Source of the DNA: Clostridiaceae bacterium
Lineage (GTDB): Bacteria; Bacillota; Clostridia; DSM-8532
Length of the DNA: 50,240 nucleotides
NCBI GenBank assembly: GCA_012521615.1
Contig: JAAYMA010000036.1
Location: 1 to 50,240 of the forward strand
Reading direction: 5' to 3'
Shown: positions 40,228-48,610 of the stretch, in pieces
How positions within the stretch are numbered: the first letter of the stretch is position 1
How the letters are laid out: every line of letters begins with the position of its first letter
Notes under the pieces: generated by a model
The model's database searches: none
Seen by the model: only the letters and a program-made list of their open reading frames with translations
Told to the model about the DNA's origin: nothing
Translations under genes and position numbers: made by a program

Positions 40228-43200
40228 GTGAAGTTTCAGTTTAAGATACAGCAATACCAGACCGATGCCGTCAATAGTGTAGTCGATGTTTTTACCGGAC
40301 AACCCTTTTCTGATAGTGTAAGTTATGAACGTGATCTGGGTATTACCCGAAAAAACCAGTATACTCAAATTTCCATGTTCACTGATGCCGATGTTCAGGA
40401 CGATGCAACCGGCTATAAAAATGCGCCCCTTGCACTTCCACCGGATCAGCTTCTTCAAAACATCCGAAATATTCAGACACGAAACAATATTAAGCTGTCT
40501 GAATCTTTGGTTGATCACTTGGGTGCATGTAGCCTGGATGTGGAAATGGAGACAGGTACAGGCAAAACCTATGTATATATAAAGACTATTTTCGAACTGA
40601 ATAAACGGTATGGCTGGAGTAAATTCATTGTTGTGGTTCCATCCATTGCCATCCGCGAAGGGGTATATAAGACTTTTCAGATTACCCAGGATCACTTCAT
40701 GGAACATTATAAGAAAAAAGCCCGCTTTTTTATCTACAACAGCAGGAATTTGTCCGAGCTGGACAATTTCAGTGCCGGCAGCGGGATAAATGTAATGATT
40801 ATCAATATCCAGGCCTTTAATACCTCTTTAAAAAAAGGCGGCCGCAGCAAAGAAGCGCGCCGCATTTACGAAAAGCTTGACGAATTCGGAAGCAGAAGGC
40901 CTATTGATGTCATCAAGGCTACCCGCCCCATACTGATTTTGGACGAACCGCAGAAAATGGGCGGAGACAAGACTCAAAAAGCGCTGACTAATTTTAATCC
41001 CCTGTTCTGCCTGAACTATTCGGCCACTCATGTACAGCATCATAACCTTGTCTATGTGCTTGATGCAGTTGATGCCTACAATAAACGCCTTGTCAAGAAA
41101 ATTGAAGTCAAAGGTTTTGAAATCAAGAACCTTAGAGGTACAGACAGATATTTATATCTTGAAAATATCATTATATCTCCCGATAAGCCGCCCATGGCAA
41201 AAATTGAACTGGAAATAAAATACCAGAAAGCCATCAAGAGAGTAAGCCGTATTCTTGGCACAGGCGACAATCTTTATAATGTATCCAACCAAATGGAACA
41301 GTATAAGGGGTATGTTATAAAGGAAATTGATCCAATCAGTGTCAGTGTATCCTTTACCAACGGTGTTGTATTGTCCCGCGGAGAAATTGTCGGTGATATT
41401 TCTGAAAAAGACATCCGCCGGATTCAGATTCGGGAGACCATTGTTTCTCATTTTGAAAAGGAAAAACATCTTTTTGAACTGGGAATCAAGACCCTTTCCC
41501 TGTTCTTTATAGACGAGGTTGCCAGGTACCGCAAATATAATGAAGCTGGCGAAGAAATAAACTCGGAATACGGAGAAATTTTCGAGCAGGAGTATATCAG
41601 TGTACTGAACGAATATATTACTTCTGAAGATACTCCTTATACCCGCTATTTAAAAAGCATTGATCCATCTAAAACACACTCCGGATATTTCAGCATTGAC
41701 AGACATGGTCGCAAAGTAGACAGCCCCACAAAACGGGGAAGCGATGAAAGTGATGATATCTCTGCCTATGACCTGATTCTCAGAGATAAAGAACGACTTT
41801 TAAGTTTCGATGAACCGGTACGCTTTATTTTCTCCCACTCTGCGCTGAGAGAAGGCTGGGACAATCCAAATGTTTTCCAGATATGCACTCTGAAACACGG
41901 TGGTTCAAGCCCTGCACAAAAGCGTCAGGAGGTTGGAAGGGGTCTGCGTTTGTGTGTAAACCAAAGAGGGGAACGTATGGATGAGGAAAGGTGCGGCGAA
42001 TCCGTTCACTCCATCAACCTATTGACAGTCATAGCCAGTGAAGGATACAGGGATTTTGTTGCAGATTTACAAACCGGCATTAAAGAAGCCTTGTATGAAA
42101 GACCAACAAAAGCAACAGTGGAATACTTTGCAGGAAAGACAATTCTGGCAGGAGACCAAATGCATGTGGTCAGTCAGCAGGAGGCCAAAGAAATATACCA
42201 TTACCTTGTGAGAAATTATTATATTGATACAAATGACGCTATTACCGAAAACTATCGGTCAGACATGGAAAACAATAGTTTGGCTCCACTTCCTCAAGTT
42301 CTGGCTAACCTTGAGGAAGGTGTGCATACCCTCATTCAGAGCGTATTTGACGAAAGCGTTCTGAACAGAATGATAGAAAACGGTAACAGGACTAAAATTA
42401 CCGAAAACCCTCTTAATGAAAACTTTTATAAAAAAGAATTCCAGACTCTCTGGAATTATATCAACCATCAGTATGCATACACTGTTGAATTTGACAGCAA
42501 AGAGCTGATTGAAAAAGCCATTAAGCATATAAACGAAAACATGTTTGTTTCCCAGCTGCAATATACGGTTACTTCCGGCAGGCAATCAGCTAACCTGGAC
42601 GGAAAGGATATTGCCCATGGCAACAGTTTTGTGCGGGAAAGGAGCCGGACTGAGACCCTGAAGCTTGCTGCTGCAAGCCAGATAGAATATGATCTGATAG
42701 GCAAAATTGCCGAAGGTACCACACTTACCCGGCGGACAGTAACAGCCATACTGACTGGCATTGAAAAGTCCGTATTTGAATGTTTTAAGCAAAATCCCGA
42801 AGAATTTATTTCCAAGGCAATACGTTTAATAAACGAACAGAAAGCTACTATGATTGTAGAGCATATTACTTACGACCAGATAGAAAAACGGTATGACAGC
42901 AGTATATTCACCGCCCAGGGTGCGTCAGGTGATTTAACAAAAGCTTTCCGCTCAAGGAAAAATATTCAGGATTATGTGTTTACAGATGGAATAGCTGAAA
43001 AAAGCGTAGAACGCTGTTTTGCAGAAGACATGGACAATGCCGATGAAGTTTGTGTCTATGCCAAGCTGCCGAAAGGCTTTACCATTCCTACACCAGTTGG
43101 CAACTACTCACCGGACTGGGCAATTGCATTTTATGAAGGAACTGTAAAACACATCTACTTCATAGCAGAGACAAAAGGAACAATGGAAAGCCTGAACCTG

Positions 43201-43326
43201 CGTCCTATCGAGCAGGCTAAAATAAAATGTGCCAAAAAACTCTTTAATCAGATATCCACCAGCAAAGTAAAATACCATGATGTTGACAGTTATCAAACCC
43301 TTCTGAATATTATGGGCAAACTGTAA
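40228..43326 (+). CDS. res: Type III restriction endonuclease subunit (Res)
   Basis: A 1032-residue superfamily 2 helicase/nuclease. Walker A METGTGKTYVY lies near residue 110, DEPQ (motif II) near 239, the SATH motif III shortly after, and motif VI QEVGRGLRLC near 570. The C-terminal PD-(D/E)xK nuclease shows YSPDWAIAF (near 961) and FIAETKGT (near 980). All key motifs are intact, so the system should be active with Mod. The GTG start has an AAAGGAGG ribosome binding site and sits 14 bp after mod. It cleaves DNA bearing two unmethylated sites in inverted orientation using ATP. Confidence 0.96.
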   Translation: MKFQFKIQQYQTDAVNSVVDVFTGQPFSDSVSYERDLGITRKNQYTQISMFTDADVQDDATGYKNAPLALPPDQLLQNIRNIQTRNNIKLSESLVDHLGACSLDVEMETGTGKTYVYIKTIFELNKRYGWSKFIVVVPSIAIREGVYKTFQITQDHFMEHYKKKARFFIYNSRNLSELDNFSAGSGINVMIINIQAFNTSLKKGGRSKEARRIYEKLDEFGSRRPIDVIKATRPILILDEPQKMGGDKTQKALTNFNPLFCLNYSATHVQHHNLVYVLDAVDAYNKRLVKKIEVKGFEIKNLRGTDRYLYLENIIISPDKPPMAKIELEIKYQKAIKRVSRILGTGDNLYNVSNQMEQYKGYVIKEIDPISVSVSFTNGVVLSRGEIVGDISEKDIRRIQIRETIVSHFEKEKHLFELGIKTLSLFFIDEVARYRKYNEAGEEINSEYGEIFEQEYISVLNEYITSEDTPYTRYLKSIDPSKTHSGYFSIDRHGRKVDSPTKRGSDESDDISAYDLILRDKERLLSFDEPVRFIFSHSALREGWDNPNVFQICTLKHGGSSPAQKRQEVGRGLRLCVNQRGERMDEERCGESVHSINLLTVIASEGYRDFVADLQTGIKEALYERPTKATVEYFAGKTILAGDQMHVVSQQEAKEIYHYLVRNYYIDTNDAITENYRSDMENNSLAPLPQVLANLEEGVHTLIQSVFDESVLNRMIENGNRTKITENPLNENFYKKEFQTLWNYINHQYAYTVEFDSKELIEKAIKHINENMFVSQLQYTVTSGRQSANLDGKDIAHGNSFVRERSRTETLKLAAASQIEYDLIGKIAEGTTLTRRTVTAILTGIEKSVFECFKQNPEEFISKAIRLINEQKATMIVEHITYDQIEKRYDSSIFTAQGASGDLTKAFRSRKNIQDYVFTDGIAEKSVERCFAEDMDNADEVCVYAKLPKGFTIPTPVGNYSPDWAIAFYEGTVKHIYFIAETKGTMESLNLRPIEQAKIKCAKKLFNQISTSKVKYHDVDSYQTLLNIMGKL

Positions 43327-43339
43327 AAAGCAGTTTGCC
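43315..43339 (+). terminator. Stem-loop at the end of res
   Basis: GGCAAACTG / CAGTTTGCC form a 9-bp stem with a seven-base loop that includes the res stop codon. The following sequence is only moderately T-rich, so it may be a weak terminator or an mRNA-protecting hairpin. Confidence 0.5.
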
Positions 43340-43369
43340 TTCAATTCTTAGTTTACTTTATCATATTTC

Positions 43370-43397
43370 ACTTTTTATTGTCGAGTACCATATTATA
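43370..43397 (+). promoter_or_regulatory. Possible sigma-K-like or sigma-A promoter for the DUF4183 gene
   Basis: CATATTATA at 43389-43397 fits the CATANNNTA -10 of mother-cell sigma K, with AC 17 bases upstream. The same area can be read as TTGTCG, 17 bases, TATAAG for the housekeeping factor, so the assignment is uncertain. Confidence 0.35.
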
Positions 43398-43434
43398 AAG
43401 TATAAGAATTGTTTGCAAAGGAGGTTAAATCATC

Positions 43435-43803
43435 ATGGCCACTCTTTTTAAACTTGCCATTACTGCAGAAACAACGACAAATGTCCTGACCAAACCGGAT
43501 GTAAAAAGATATTTTTATACTTTAGACCCGCAGCATATTGATCAGGGAATTTTAACCATTCCGGCAGATGCTTTCGTGGATGATCAGGGAAATCCTGTAG
43601 ATAATATAACTTTAGCAGATCCTGATAATGGTTACTATTTGCTGTTTATAAATGGTGTTTTACAGCAAGATTCCCTATTTACAGTCTCAGCAGAAAACGT
43701 ACAGGTTGAGGAAGCAGACCAAATTGAAGAAGAAGCACCAATTACCTTGATAGTTACTAATTTTGCACCGGAAGCAGACTCACAGACCACAGTAAATACA
43801 TGA
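43435..43803 (+). CDS. DUF4183 domain-containing protein
   Basis: A 122-residue acidic protein with a single DUF4183-like domain. After a short lead (LFKLAITAETTTNV) come RYFYTLDPQHIDQGI, DPDNGYYLLFINGVLQQDS and an acidic tail. The LFINGVLQ core is shared with the three repeats of the next gene. It has no signal peptide or membrane segment. A GGAGG ribosome binding site and a following terminator make it a single-gene transcript. The function of DUF4183 is not established; members are frequent in spore-forming Bacillota, so a spore-surface role is possible but unproven. Confidence 0.85.
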   Translation: MATLFKLAITAETTTNVLTKPDVKRYFYTLDPQHIDQGILTIPADAFVDDQGNPVDNITLADPDNGYYLLFINGVLQQDSLFTVSAENVQVEEADQIEEEAPITLIVTNFAPEADSQTTVNT

Positions 43804-43813
43804 TTAAATCGAA

Positions 43814-43846
43814 GGGTGGGTTATATGGCCCACCCTATCTTTATTT
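43814..43846 (+). terminator. Intrinsic terminator after the DUF4183 gene
   Basis: GGGTGGG / CCCACCC form a 7-bp GC stem with an eight-base loop, followed by TATCTTTATTT. It starts 11 bp after the stop codon. Confidence 0.8.
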
Positions 43847-43924
43847 AACCGACATTATTCAAATGTAACTTTGCCTTTTATAACGGAATAAAATAATAAT
43901 GATTTACCGCAGGATTTAATTGGA

Positions 43925-45325
43925 GTGTCTGAGTTGCCCAGCTCTGAATTTTCGAAAATTCATTGTTTCCTGACCGATAAAAACGGAAACATTCTGGATC
44001 CATATAAGCCTGGTTCTATCAGTTATATCAATGTAACACCAGTTAACTGTGCAAACCAAAAACAGAAGCACTTGCATTCAGAAAAAGTTTCAGATAAGAA
44101 AGATTTTATAAATGAGTTCATAATAAAAATTGAAGGTTATATTACTCTTTTTAAAAAAGAAAATCGCATATCAGAACCCATACATTTTGAGACGTATGAA
44201 AAATTTTATCTTTATGCACCAACGGGAACTGATTTATTCTTCAGGGTTCGTAATTTTAAATGCTGTATAGATGCTGAATGTACTGAAAATAATTCACTTA
44301 TTATAAAAATTAAAGTGAAACTGGATAGCATTGTCCGTTCTGTGGCTAAAGTAAATTTAATTGTTCCGGCTGTAGAGAAGTCAACAGAAAACATAAATTT
44401 TTTCAATGACAATGAAGTATGTATAAACGTTACCAGGGTTTTCGATAAATATTTTTTTACAAATGAATTTACTATTACATATAAAGTCCCTGAAGAAGAA
44501 ATTGTTACAGCTGAACTTTACCTATATAATACCTTATCTGATGGAAAAAAGAAAACCTATACCAATGCGGACGAATTAACCGAATACGGCAACCTGGGAA
44601 TTCTTGACCCTCAAGGAGTATCTTATTTTACACTGTATATTAACGGAGTAGTGCAGTCAAGTATAAATTATGATATTGAAAAGGGATTGCTTACATTAAA
44701 GACCGAAGATGTACCTATAAAAAACACCCCTGTTACAATCTTGTTTGTTACTTTTAAAAATAAAAATGGGGATGTTTTACCTGCAGAAGTATATCATTAT
44801 AATACTATTTCCGATGGTGTGAAAAAAAAGTTTACCAACGAAGATGAAATAAAATTATATGGAAACAAAGGGATACTTGATCCAAGCCAAGTATCCCTCA
44901 CGAATTTATACATCAATGGAGTTTTGCAACCAGCAGTCAACTATAAAGCAGAAAAAGGTCTGTTGACACTGCTTACCTCAGACATACCTAAAAAAGGAAC
45001 TCCAATTACTTTGGAGTTCATAACCATTAAAGGGATTGACGGTCACCTTCTTAAAGGCAGGACTTACACATATAATGCTTCTGCACATGAAAAAAGTACT
45101 TACACCAATAAAGACGAACTAAGAATGTATGGAAACAAAGGTATCCCTGACCCTGCAACTGCCTCCTATTACAATCTTTTTATAAATGCCGTCATTCAGC
45201 CCCCTGTCAATTATTCTGTACAGGAGGGATTACTGACTTTAAATACCAAAGTTCTTCCTGTTAAAGGTTCACCCGTATCTCTGCAAATTGTCACTATTTA
45301 TTATAATTCAACAGAACATCATTAA
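43925..45325 (+). CDS. Repeat protein with three DUF4183-like repeats
   Basis: A 466-residue protein. Residues about 1-190 form a separate beta-rich domain containing [18 protein letters not shown], with a pattern reminiscent of SPOCS-type spore-coat domains. Three repeats of about 91 residues follow, starting near 195, 286 and 377. Each contains a Y-Y/H-YN opening, a GN-x-GI-x-DP turn, an INGVxQ or INAVIQ core and a GLLTL strand. No signal peptide or membrane segment is present. The start is uncertain: GTG at 43925 follows AGGA by ten bases, while TTG at 43934 follows GGAG by eight. The repeats relate it to the upstream 122-residue protein. The function is unknown; a structural spore-surface protein is my guess. 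Confidence 0.8.
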   Translation: MSELPSSEFSKIHCFLTDKNGNILDPYKPGSISYINVTPVNCANQKQKHLHSEKVSDKKDFINEFIIKIEGYITLFKKENRISEPIHFETYEKFYLYAPTGTDLFFRVRNFKCCIDAECTENNSLIIKIKVKLDSIVRSVAKVNLIVPAVEKSTENINFFNDNEVCINVTRVFDKYFFTNEFTITYKVPEEEIVTAELYLYNTLSDGKKKTYTNADELTEYGNLGILDPQGVSYFTLYINGVVQSSINYDIEKGLLTLKTEDVPIKNTPVTILFVTFKNKNGDVLPAEVYHYNTISDGVKKKFTNEDEIKLYGNKGILDPSQVSLTNLYINGVLQPAVNYKAEKGLLTLLTSDIPKKGTPITLEFITIKGIDGHLLKGRTYTYNASAHEKSTYTNKDELRMYGNKGIPDPATASYYNLFINAVIQPPVNYSVQEGLLTLNTKVLPVKGSPVSLQIVTIYYNSTEHH

Positions 45326-45436
45326 AATAAATAAAACAGTGCCTGCAGAAAGTTTGCAATGACAAGCACTATTTATATGGCTTTATTCACCACATTCATT
45401 ATGATGTTTATGTTTAACCACTATACCTTTGTATAC

Positions 45437-46285
45437 TCACTTGTTAACATCCTCAATTCTTCTTTCAAGTATTTCTGCTACAGGATCGAGCCAATCACCT
45501 TCATAAAGTTCTATCATTCCCTTATCACATGCAGCTGGTATTTTAGGATCAATTGGCAATTTAGCCAGAACTTTTAAATTATATTTATTGGCTATTTCTT
45601 CAATGTGGCTATCGCCAAAAATTTTGTGTTCCTTACTACATTCCGTGCATTTAAAATAAGACATATTTTCTACCAGGCCAAGGATTGGGATATTCATCAT
45701 TTCAGCCATCTTGACTGCTTTTGATACAATCATGGATACCAATTCCTGTGGTGAGGTAACAACAATAATCCCATCAACTTTTATGGATTGAAATACCGTC
45801 AGAGGAACATCTCCCGTTCCTGGTGGCATATCAATGAACATAAAATCAACGTCGCTCCAAATAACATCGGTCCAGAATTGCTTGACTACACCAGCAATAA
45901 TGGGACCTCTCCATACAACCGGATCAGTATCGTTTTCTAATAGTAAATTAACAGACATTATGTCAATTCCGGTTTTGGTTTTAACAGGCAACAGGCCGAA
46001 TTCATTACCTGTAGCTTTTTCTTTTATACCGAATGCTTTAGGTATAGAAGGTCCGGTAATGTCCGCATCTAAAACAGCGGTGTGGTAGCCCTTTCTGTTC
46101 ATGGTAACTGCAAGCATTGATGTTACAAGTGATTTGCCAACTCCCCCTTTTCCGCTGACAATACCGATAACCTTTTTAATGCTGCTCATTTCATGTGGTT
46201 TCTCGGAAAAATCATTTTTATTTTCCTTTCTTTCTGAACAGTTCTCCGAACAACTGCTGCAACTCATATTACATTTTTCGCTCAT
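45437..46285 (-). CDS. Mrp/NBP35 family Fe-S cluster carrier ATPase
   Basis: A 282-residue P-loop ATPase of the Mrp/ApbC/NBP35 group. Its deviant Walker A is GKGGVGKS (near residue 45), followed by the LDADITGPSIPKAFGI segment and the MPPGTGDVPLTVFQS switch. The CxxC FKCTECSK, near residue 215, is the bridging cluster site at the dimer interface. It adds an N-terminal Cys cluster (C-x3-C-x2-C-x3-C within the first 16 residues) like eukaryotic Nbp35, suggesting a second Fe-S site. It is 16 bp after the MBL-fold gene. It should carry Fe-S clusters to apoproteins in the cytoplasm. Confidence 0.94.
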   Translation of the reverse strand: MSEKCNMSCSSCSENCSERKENKNDFSEKPHEMSSIKKVIGIVSGKGGVGKSLVTSMLAVTMNRKGYHTAVLDADITGPSIPKAFGIKEKATGNEFGLLPVKTKTGIDIMSVNLLLENDTDPVVWRGPIIAGVVKQFWTDVIWSDVDFMFIDMPPGTGDVPLTVFQSIKVDGIIVVTSPQELVSMIVSKAVKMAEMMNIPILGLVENMSYFKCTECSKEHKIFGDSHIEEIANKYNLKVLAKLPIDPKIPAACDKGMIELYEGDWLDPVAEILERRIEDVNK

Positions 46286-46301
46286 AATACTTGCTCCTTT
46301 A

Positions 46302-47126
46302 TTAGATTTTAATAATACTACCTGCAGATAAATAATCTATACTTTCTCCCATAACAGCTTTTAACCTGTTATAGGGCTGTATACCTGTGCAATGACAAGT
46401 GTAATATTTTGCATTTGTTTTCATCAAATACTCACTTATCTTATCTATGTTCTCAAGTTTCTCATAGAGCCCCGATGAACCTCTTGAAAGATGAAATCCA
46501 CCTACTACATAATCAGGCATGCATCCTTTTACATAATAAAAATATTTAAGAATATTTACAATACCATTATGAGCACAGCCAGTTAGCAAAAGCGTCTTAC
46601 CATCTTCCTCTATTATAAGATTTTGTTCGTGGACAAAGGTATCCTGTACTTTTTTCCCATCCTGCTCCATAAACAAACCCTTGTTTGATGTCGGAAGAGT
46701 ATCTCTGTGAATGACATTTGAAAAGACTTGTATACCCTTGCTTATGAAAAATTGCTCAGATGTAAAAATAATTTGACTATTTTCCCGTAATTCTTCGTCA
46801 AGACCGATATATTCAAAATCACCATTTAAACGTAAGGCATGGTATTTTTCAAAAGCAAGAGGATGCAAAAATACTTTGGCTTTTGTGTTTTCTTTTAAGA
46901 ATGCTTTTAGTCCACCGCCATGATCATAATGTCCATGCGATATTATCAAATAATCAACATCAGAAATATCTACATCCATTTTCCTGGCATTTCTGATAAA
47001 CAGGTTGCTGGCTCCAACGTCAAATAGAATTTTCTGAGCATTCACTTCAATATAAAGGCTAAGACCGTGTTCGCTGTCCAAATTATCCGACAGCGAAGTG
47101 TTTTCCACCAATGTTTTAATAATCAT
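46302..47126 (-). CDS. MBL-fold metallo-hydrolase
   Basis: A 274-residue metallo-beta-lactamase-fold protein with the metal motif SHGHYDHGGG near residue 70 and a later LTGCAHNGIVNI that supplies another ligand. This subgroup is often annotated as 7,8-dihydropterin-6-methyl-4-(beta-D-ribofuranosyl)aminobenzene-phosphate synthase-like, but its bacterial substrate is not known. I place the start at 47126 because the upstream eight codons overlap the stop of the decayed ATPase gene, and GAGGG sits eight bases before this ATG. Close spacing suggests it was once translationally coupled to that ATPase. Mrp follows after 16 bp. Confidence 0.92.
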   Translation of the reverse strand: MIIKTLVENTSLSDNLDSEHGLSLYIEVNAQKILFDVGASNLFIRNARKMDVDISDVDYLIISHGHYDHGGGLKAFLKENTKAKVFLHPLAFEKYHALRLNGDFEYIGLDEELRENSQIIFTSEQFFISKGIQVFSNVIHRDTLPTSNKGLFMEQDGKKVQDTFVHEQNLIIEEDGKTLLLTGCAHNGIVNILKYFYYVKGCMPDYVVGGFHLSRGSSGLYEKLENIDKISEYLMKTNAKYYTCHCTGIQPYNRLKAVMGESIDYLSAGSIIKI

Positions 47127-47130
47127 GACC

Positions 47131-47399
47131 TTAGCCCTCACTTTCTTCAAAAAGCAATTTCATTGTTCTATTATATACTTCTTTCACGACTCTGCCTGAC
47201 ACGGAGTCTATATCCACAATGGTCATTTCATTATTAATGGCTTTTACTGCATCAGGATCAAAGGAATCCTGCCCACAAAATCCACCCTCGTTTTTGCAGA
47301 ATCTCTCTATATTTTCTGTATTTTCATGTTGGTGTCAAATTTATCTATACATACCGCTGCCTTAATTCCTGATTTTGTTGCAGTTTTTACGACACGGTT
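47131..47399 (-). pseudogene. 3' fragment of a MinD-superfamily P-loop ATPase
   Basis: Two reading-frame segments match the C-terminal third of ferredoxin-containing MinD-type ATPases. The first is RVVKTATKSGIKAAVCIDKF ending at a stop; the second, after a one-base frameshift near 47340, is ENTENIERFCKNEGG through QDSFDPDAVKAINNE to VVKEVYNRTMKLLFEE. The P-loop and ferredoxin parts are gone. Its stop lies four bases before the MBL start. Intact genes of this type commonly neighbour MBL-fold, Mrp and DUF5320 genes, so this is a remnant of a fuller cluster. The identification is by motif recall, not a search. Confidence 0.7.
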
Positions 47400-47501
47400 T
47401 TAAACCACTCATACCCGATATAGAAAGTTCTGTTACTATCCAAACGTTTTTCCAATATTTCTTTTTTCTTTTGCAAAAATTCTTGATTCTTATTCGAAAT
47501 G

Positions 47502-47530
47502 TAAAAAATGGGCAGACAAAATACCTGCCC
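47502..47530 (-). terminator. Intrinsic terminator after the DUF5320 gene
   Basis: On the minus strand GGGCAG, a nine-base loop and CTGCCC are followed by ATTTTTT, 22 bp after the DUF5320 stop. It should end the DtxR-DUF5320 transcript before the ATPase remnant, so the MBL and Mrp genes may depend on readthrough or an unrecognised promoter. Confidence 0.75.
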
Positions 47531-47552
47531 AGCCTTTTGTATTTTGACAGAA

Positions 47553-47870
47553 CTATTCTTCTATTTCTTCAAGGCGCTTTTTTATATTGTCAAGCTGGTT
47601 CTCAAGAAATTCAGCCTGCCTCTTTAAAAACTCTTTTTCGTCGCCTGCTGCTGCAAAATATGCTCCGCTTACATTTTGTCCGCCATAACGAAGCCAGCAC
47701 GGCAGACCGGTTGCATAAAACATCCTTCTGAAGCCTCGTCCTCTCCCAAAACTACATCCAAAACCTGCAGATTTTGCATAACCTGCAGCAGCATAGCCAG
47801 CACAGTAGCCTGCGCCTCGCCCTGTCATTGGCCCCATACCCATTGGTTCTGTTCGGTCTCCTCTTGACAT
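47553..47870 (-). CDS. DUF5320 domain-containing protein
   Basis: A 105-residue protein with the family opening MSRGDRTEP and GPMTGRGAGYCAGY. A Gly/Arg/Phe-rich middle follows (GCSFGRGRGFRRMFYAT), then a C-terminal coiled coil rich in Glu and Leu (EFLKRQAEFLENQLDNIKKR). DUF5320 proteins accompany Mrp/NifX-like and MinD-type ATPase genes in anaerobes; the function is unknown. An AGGGGTGA ribosome binding site lies upstream. It follows the DtxR-like regulator by 55 bp on the same strand and is probably co-transcribed. Confidence 0.88.
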   Translation of the reverse strand: MSRGDRTEPMGMGPMTGRGAGYCAGYAAAGYAKSAGFGCSFGRGRGFRRMFYATGLPCWLRYGGQNVSGAYFAAAGDEKEFLKRQAEFLENQLDNIKKRLEEIEE

Positions 47871-47925
47871 AATGATATCACCCCTTCTTTTAAAACCTTA
47901 TTTTTCTGAATCATAATTTAATTCC

Positions 47926-48327
47926 TCATCTTTTTCTTAAATGTTTCCTTATTTGATTATTCAACTTTTCTGCTGTTTCCTGACTTAACGCATGTTCAAT
48001 TTTACAAGCATCTATTTTGGCAACTTTTTTATTCACTCCTAATACATCAACCAAAAATGACATGATAAGTTCATATCTGTCTTTTATTTGTTCAGCAAGC
48101 TTATATCCCTCATTTGTCAAACTGATGCTTCCGTATTTTTCTTTGTCAATCAGCCCCGTTTTTTTCAGTTCAGACATCATACTGCTTACACTTGCCCTGG
48201 TAATCCCGAGCATTTCTGCAACATCCGACGTAAGTATATTCTTCTTTGTTTTCGACAGCTCATAGATTATGCGTAAATAATCTTCCTTTGAACGAGTAAT
48301 TGATTTTGACAGACTTCCCTGTTCCAT
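47926..48327 (-). CDS. DtxR/MntR family metal-dependent transcriptional regulator
   Basis: A 133-residue regulator with an N-terminal winged helix (VAEMLGITRASVSSMMSELK) and a metal-binding dimerisation domain (IEHALSQETAEKLN). It lacks the SH3-like third domain of classical DtxR, as in MntR. The start is uncertain. The only clear ribosome binding site, GAGAGG (48347-48352), is 19 bases before the ATG at 48327 but seven before an in-frame CTG at 48339 and next to an out-of-frame ATG at 48343. A one-base change in the A6 run would put that ATG in frame. Its promoter carries two palindromic operators, so autoregulation by iron or manganese is likely. Confidence 0.9.
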   Translation of the reverse strand: MEQGSLSKSITRSKEDYLRIIYELSKTKKNILTSDVAEMLGITRASVSSMMSELKKTGLIDKEKYGSISLTNEGYKLAEQIKDRYELIMSFLVDVLGVNKKVAKIDACKIEHALSQETAEKLNNQIRKHLRKR

Positions 48328-48361
48328 TTTTTCGGTCAGTCATTCACCTCTCAATAGTTAC

Positions 48362-48373
48362 TGACATATGTCA
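48362..48373. promoter_or_regulatory. Candidate DtxR/MntR operator 1
   Basis: TGACATATGTCA is a perfect 12-bp palindrome lying just downstream of the promoter's predicted start of transcription, where a bound repressor would block RNA polymerase. Confidence 0.6.
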
Positions 48374-48384
48374 TTTATATTTAT

Positions 48385-48412
48385 ATTATACTCCATTTAT
48401 AACATATGTCAA
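48385..48412 (-). promoter_or_regulatory. Promoter of the DtxR-like regulator
   Basis: On the minus strand a perfect TTGACA (48407-48412) and a perfect TATAAT (48385-48390) are 16 bases apart. This is the strongest promoter match in the window. Confidence 0.75.
48400..48411. promoter_or_regulatory. Candidate DtxR/MntR operator 2, overlapping the -35
   Basis: TAACATATGTCA differs from operator 1 at one base and overlaps the -35 element. The two sites are 38 bp apart centre to centre and flank the promoter core. Confidence 0.55.
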
Positions 48413-48498
48413 TAATGTTTTCATAGCCGTAATCTTGACAAAAAAGTGAGCAAAGTATGGTATTGAGATAATACAGTTTTAAAAATAATAGTTGTTAC

Positions 48499-48532
48499 GT
48501 AAAAACAAAAATTGCGCCTGAATTGGCGCAAT
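48499..48532 (-). terminator. Intrinsic terminator after the half-permease pair
   Basis: On the minus strand AATTGCGCC / GGCGCAATT form a 9-bp stem with a five-base loop, followed by TTTGTTTTT. It lies about 78 bp past the last permease stop. Confidence 0.85.
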
Positions 48533-48610
48533 TACAAGAACCAGGCTCCACATCCAGAATTTCAGTCAGGACAGAAGTATACCTGAAAGGCTATAGCTGG
48601 AATATTCATT

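Noticed and set aside
45338-45370. AGTGC / GCACT arms between the repeat protein and mrp, considered as a bidirectional terminator.
   Set aside because: The arms are short and the internal loops asymmetric, so the hairpin would be unstable.
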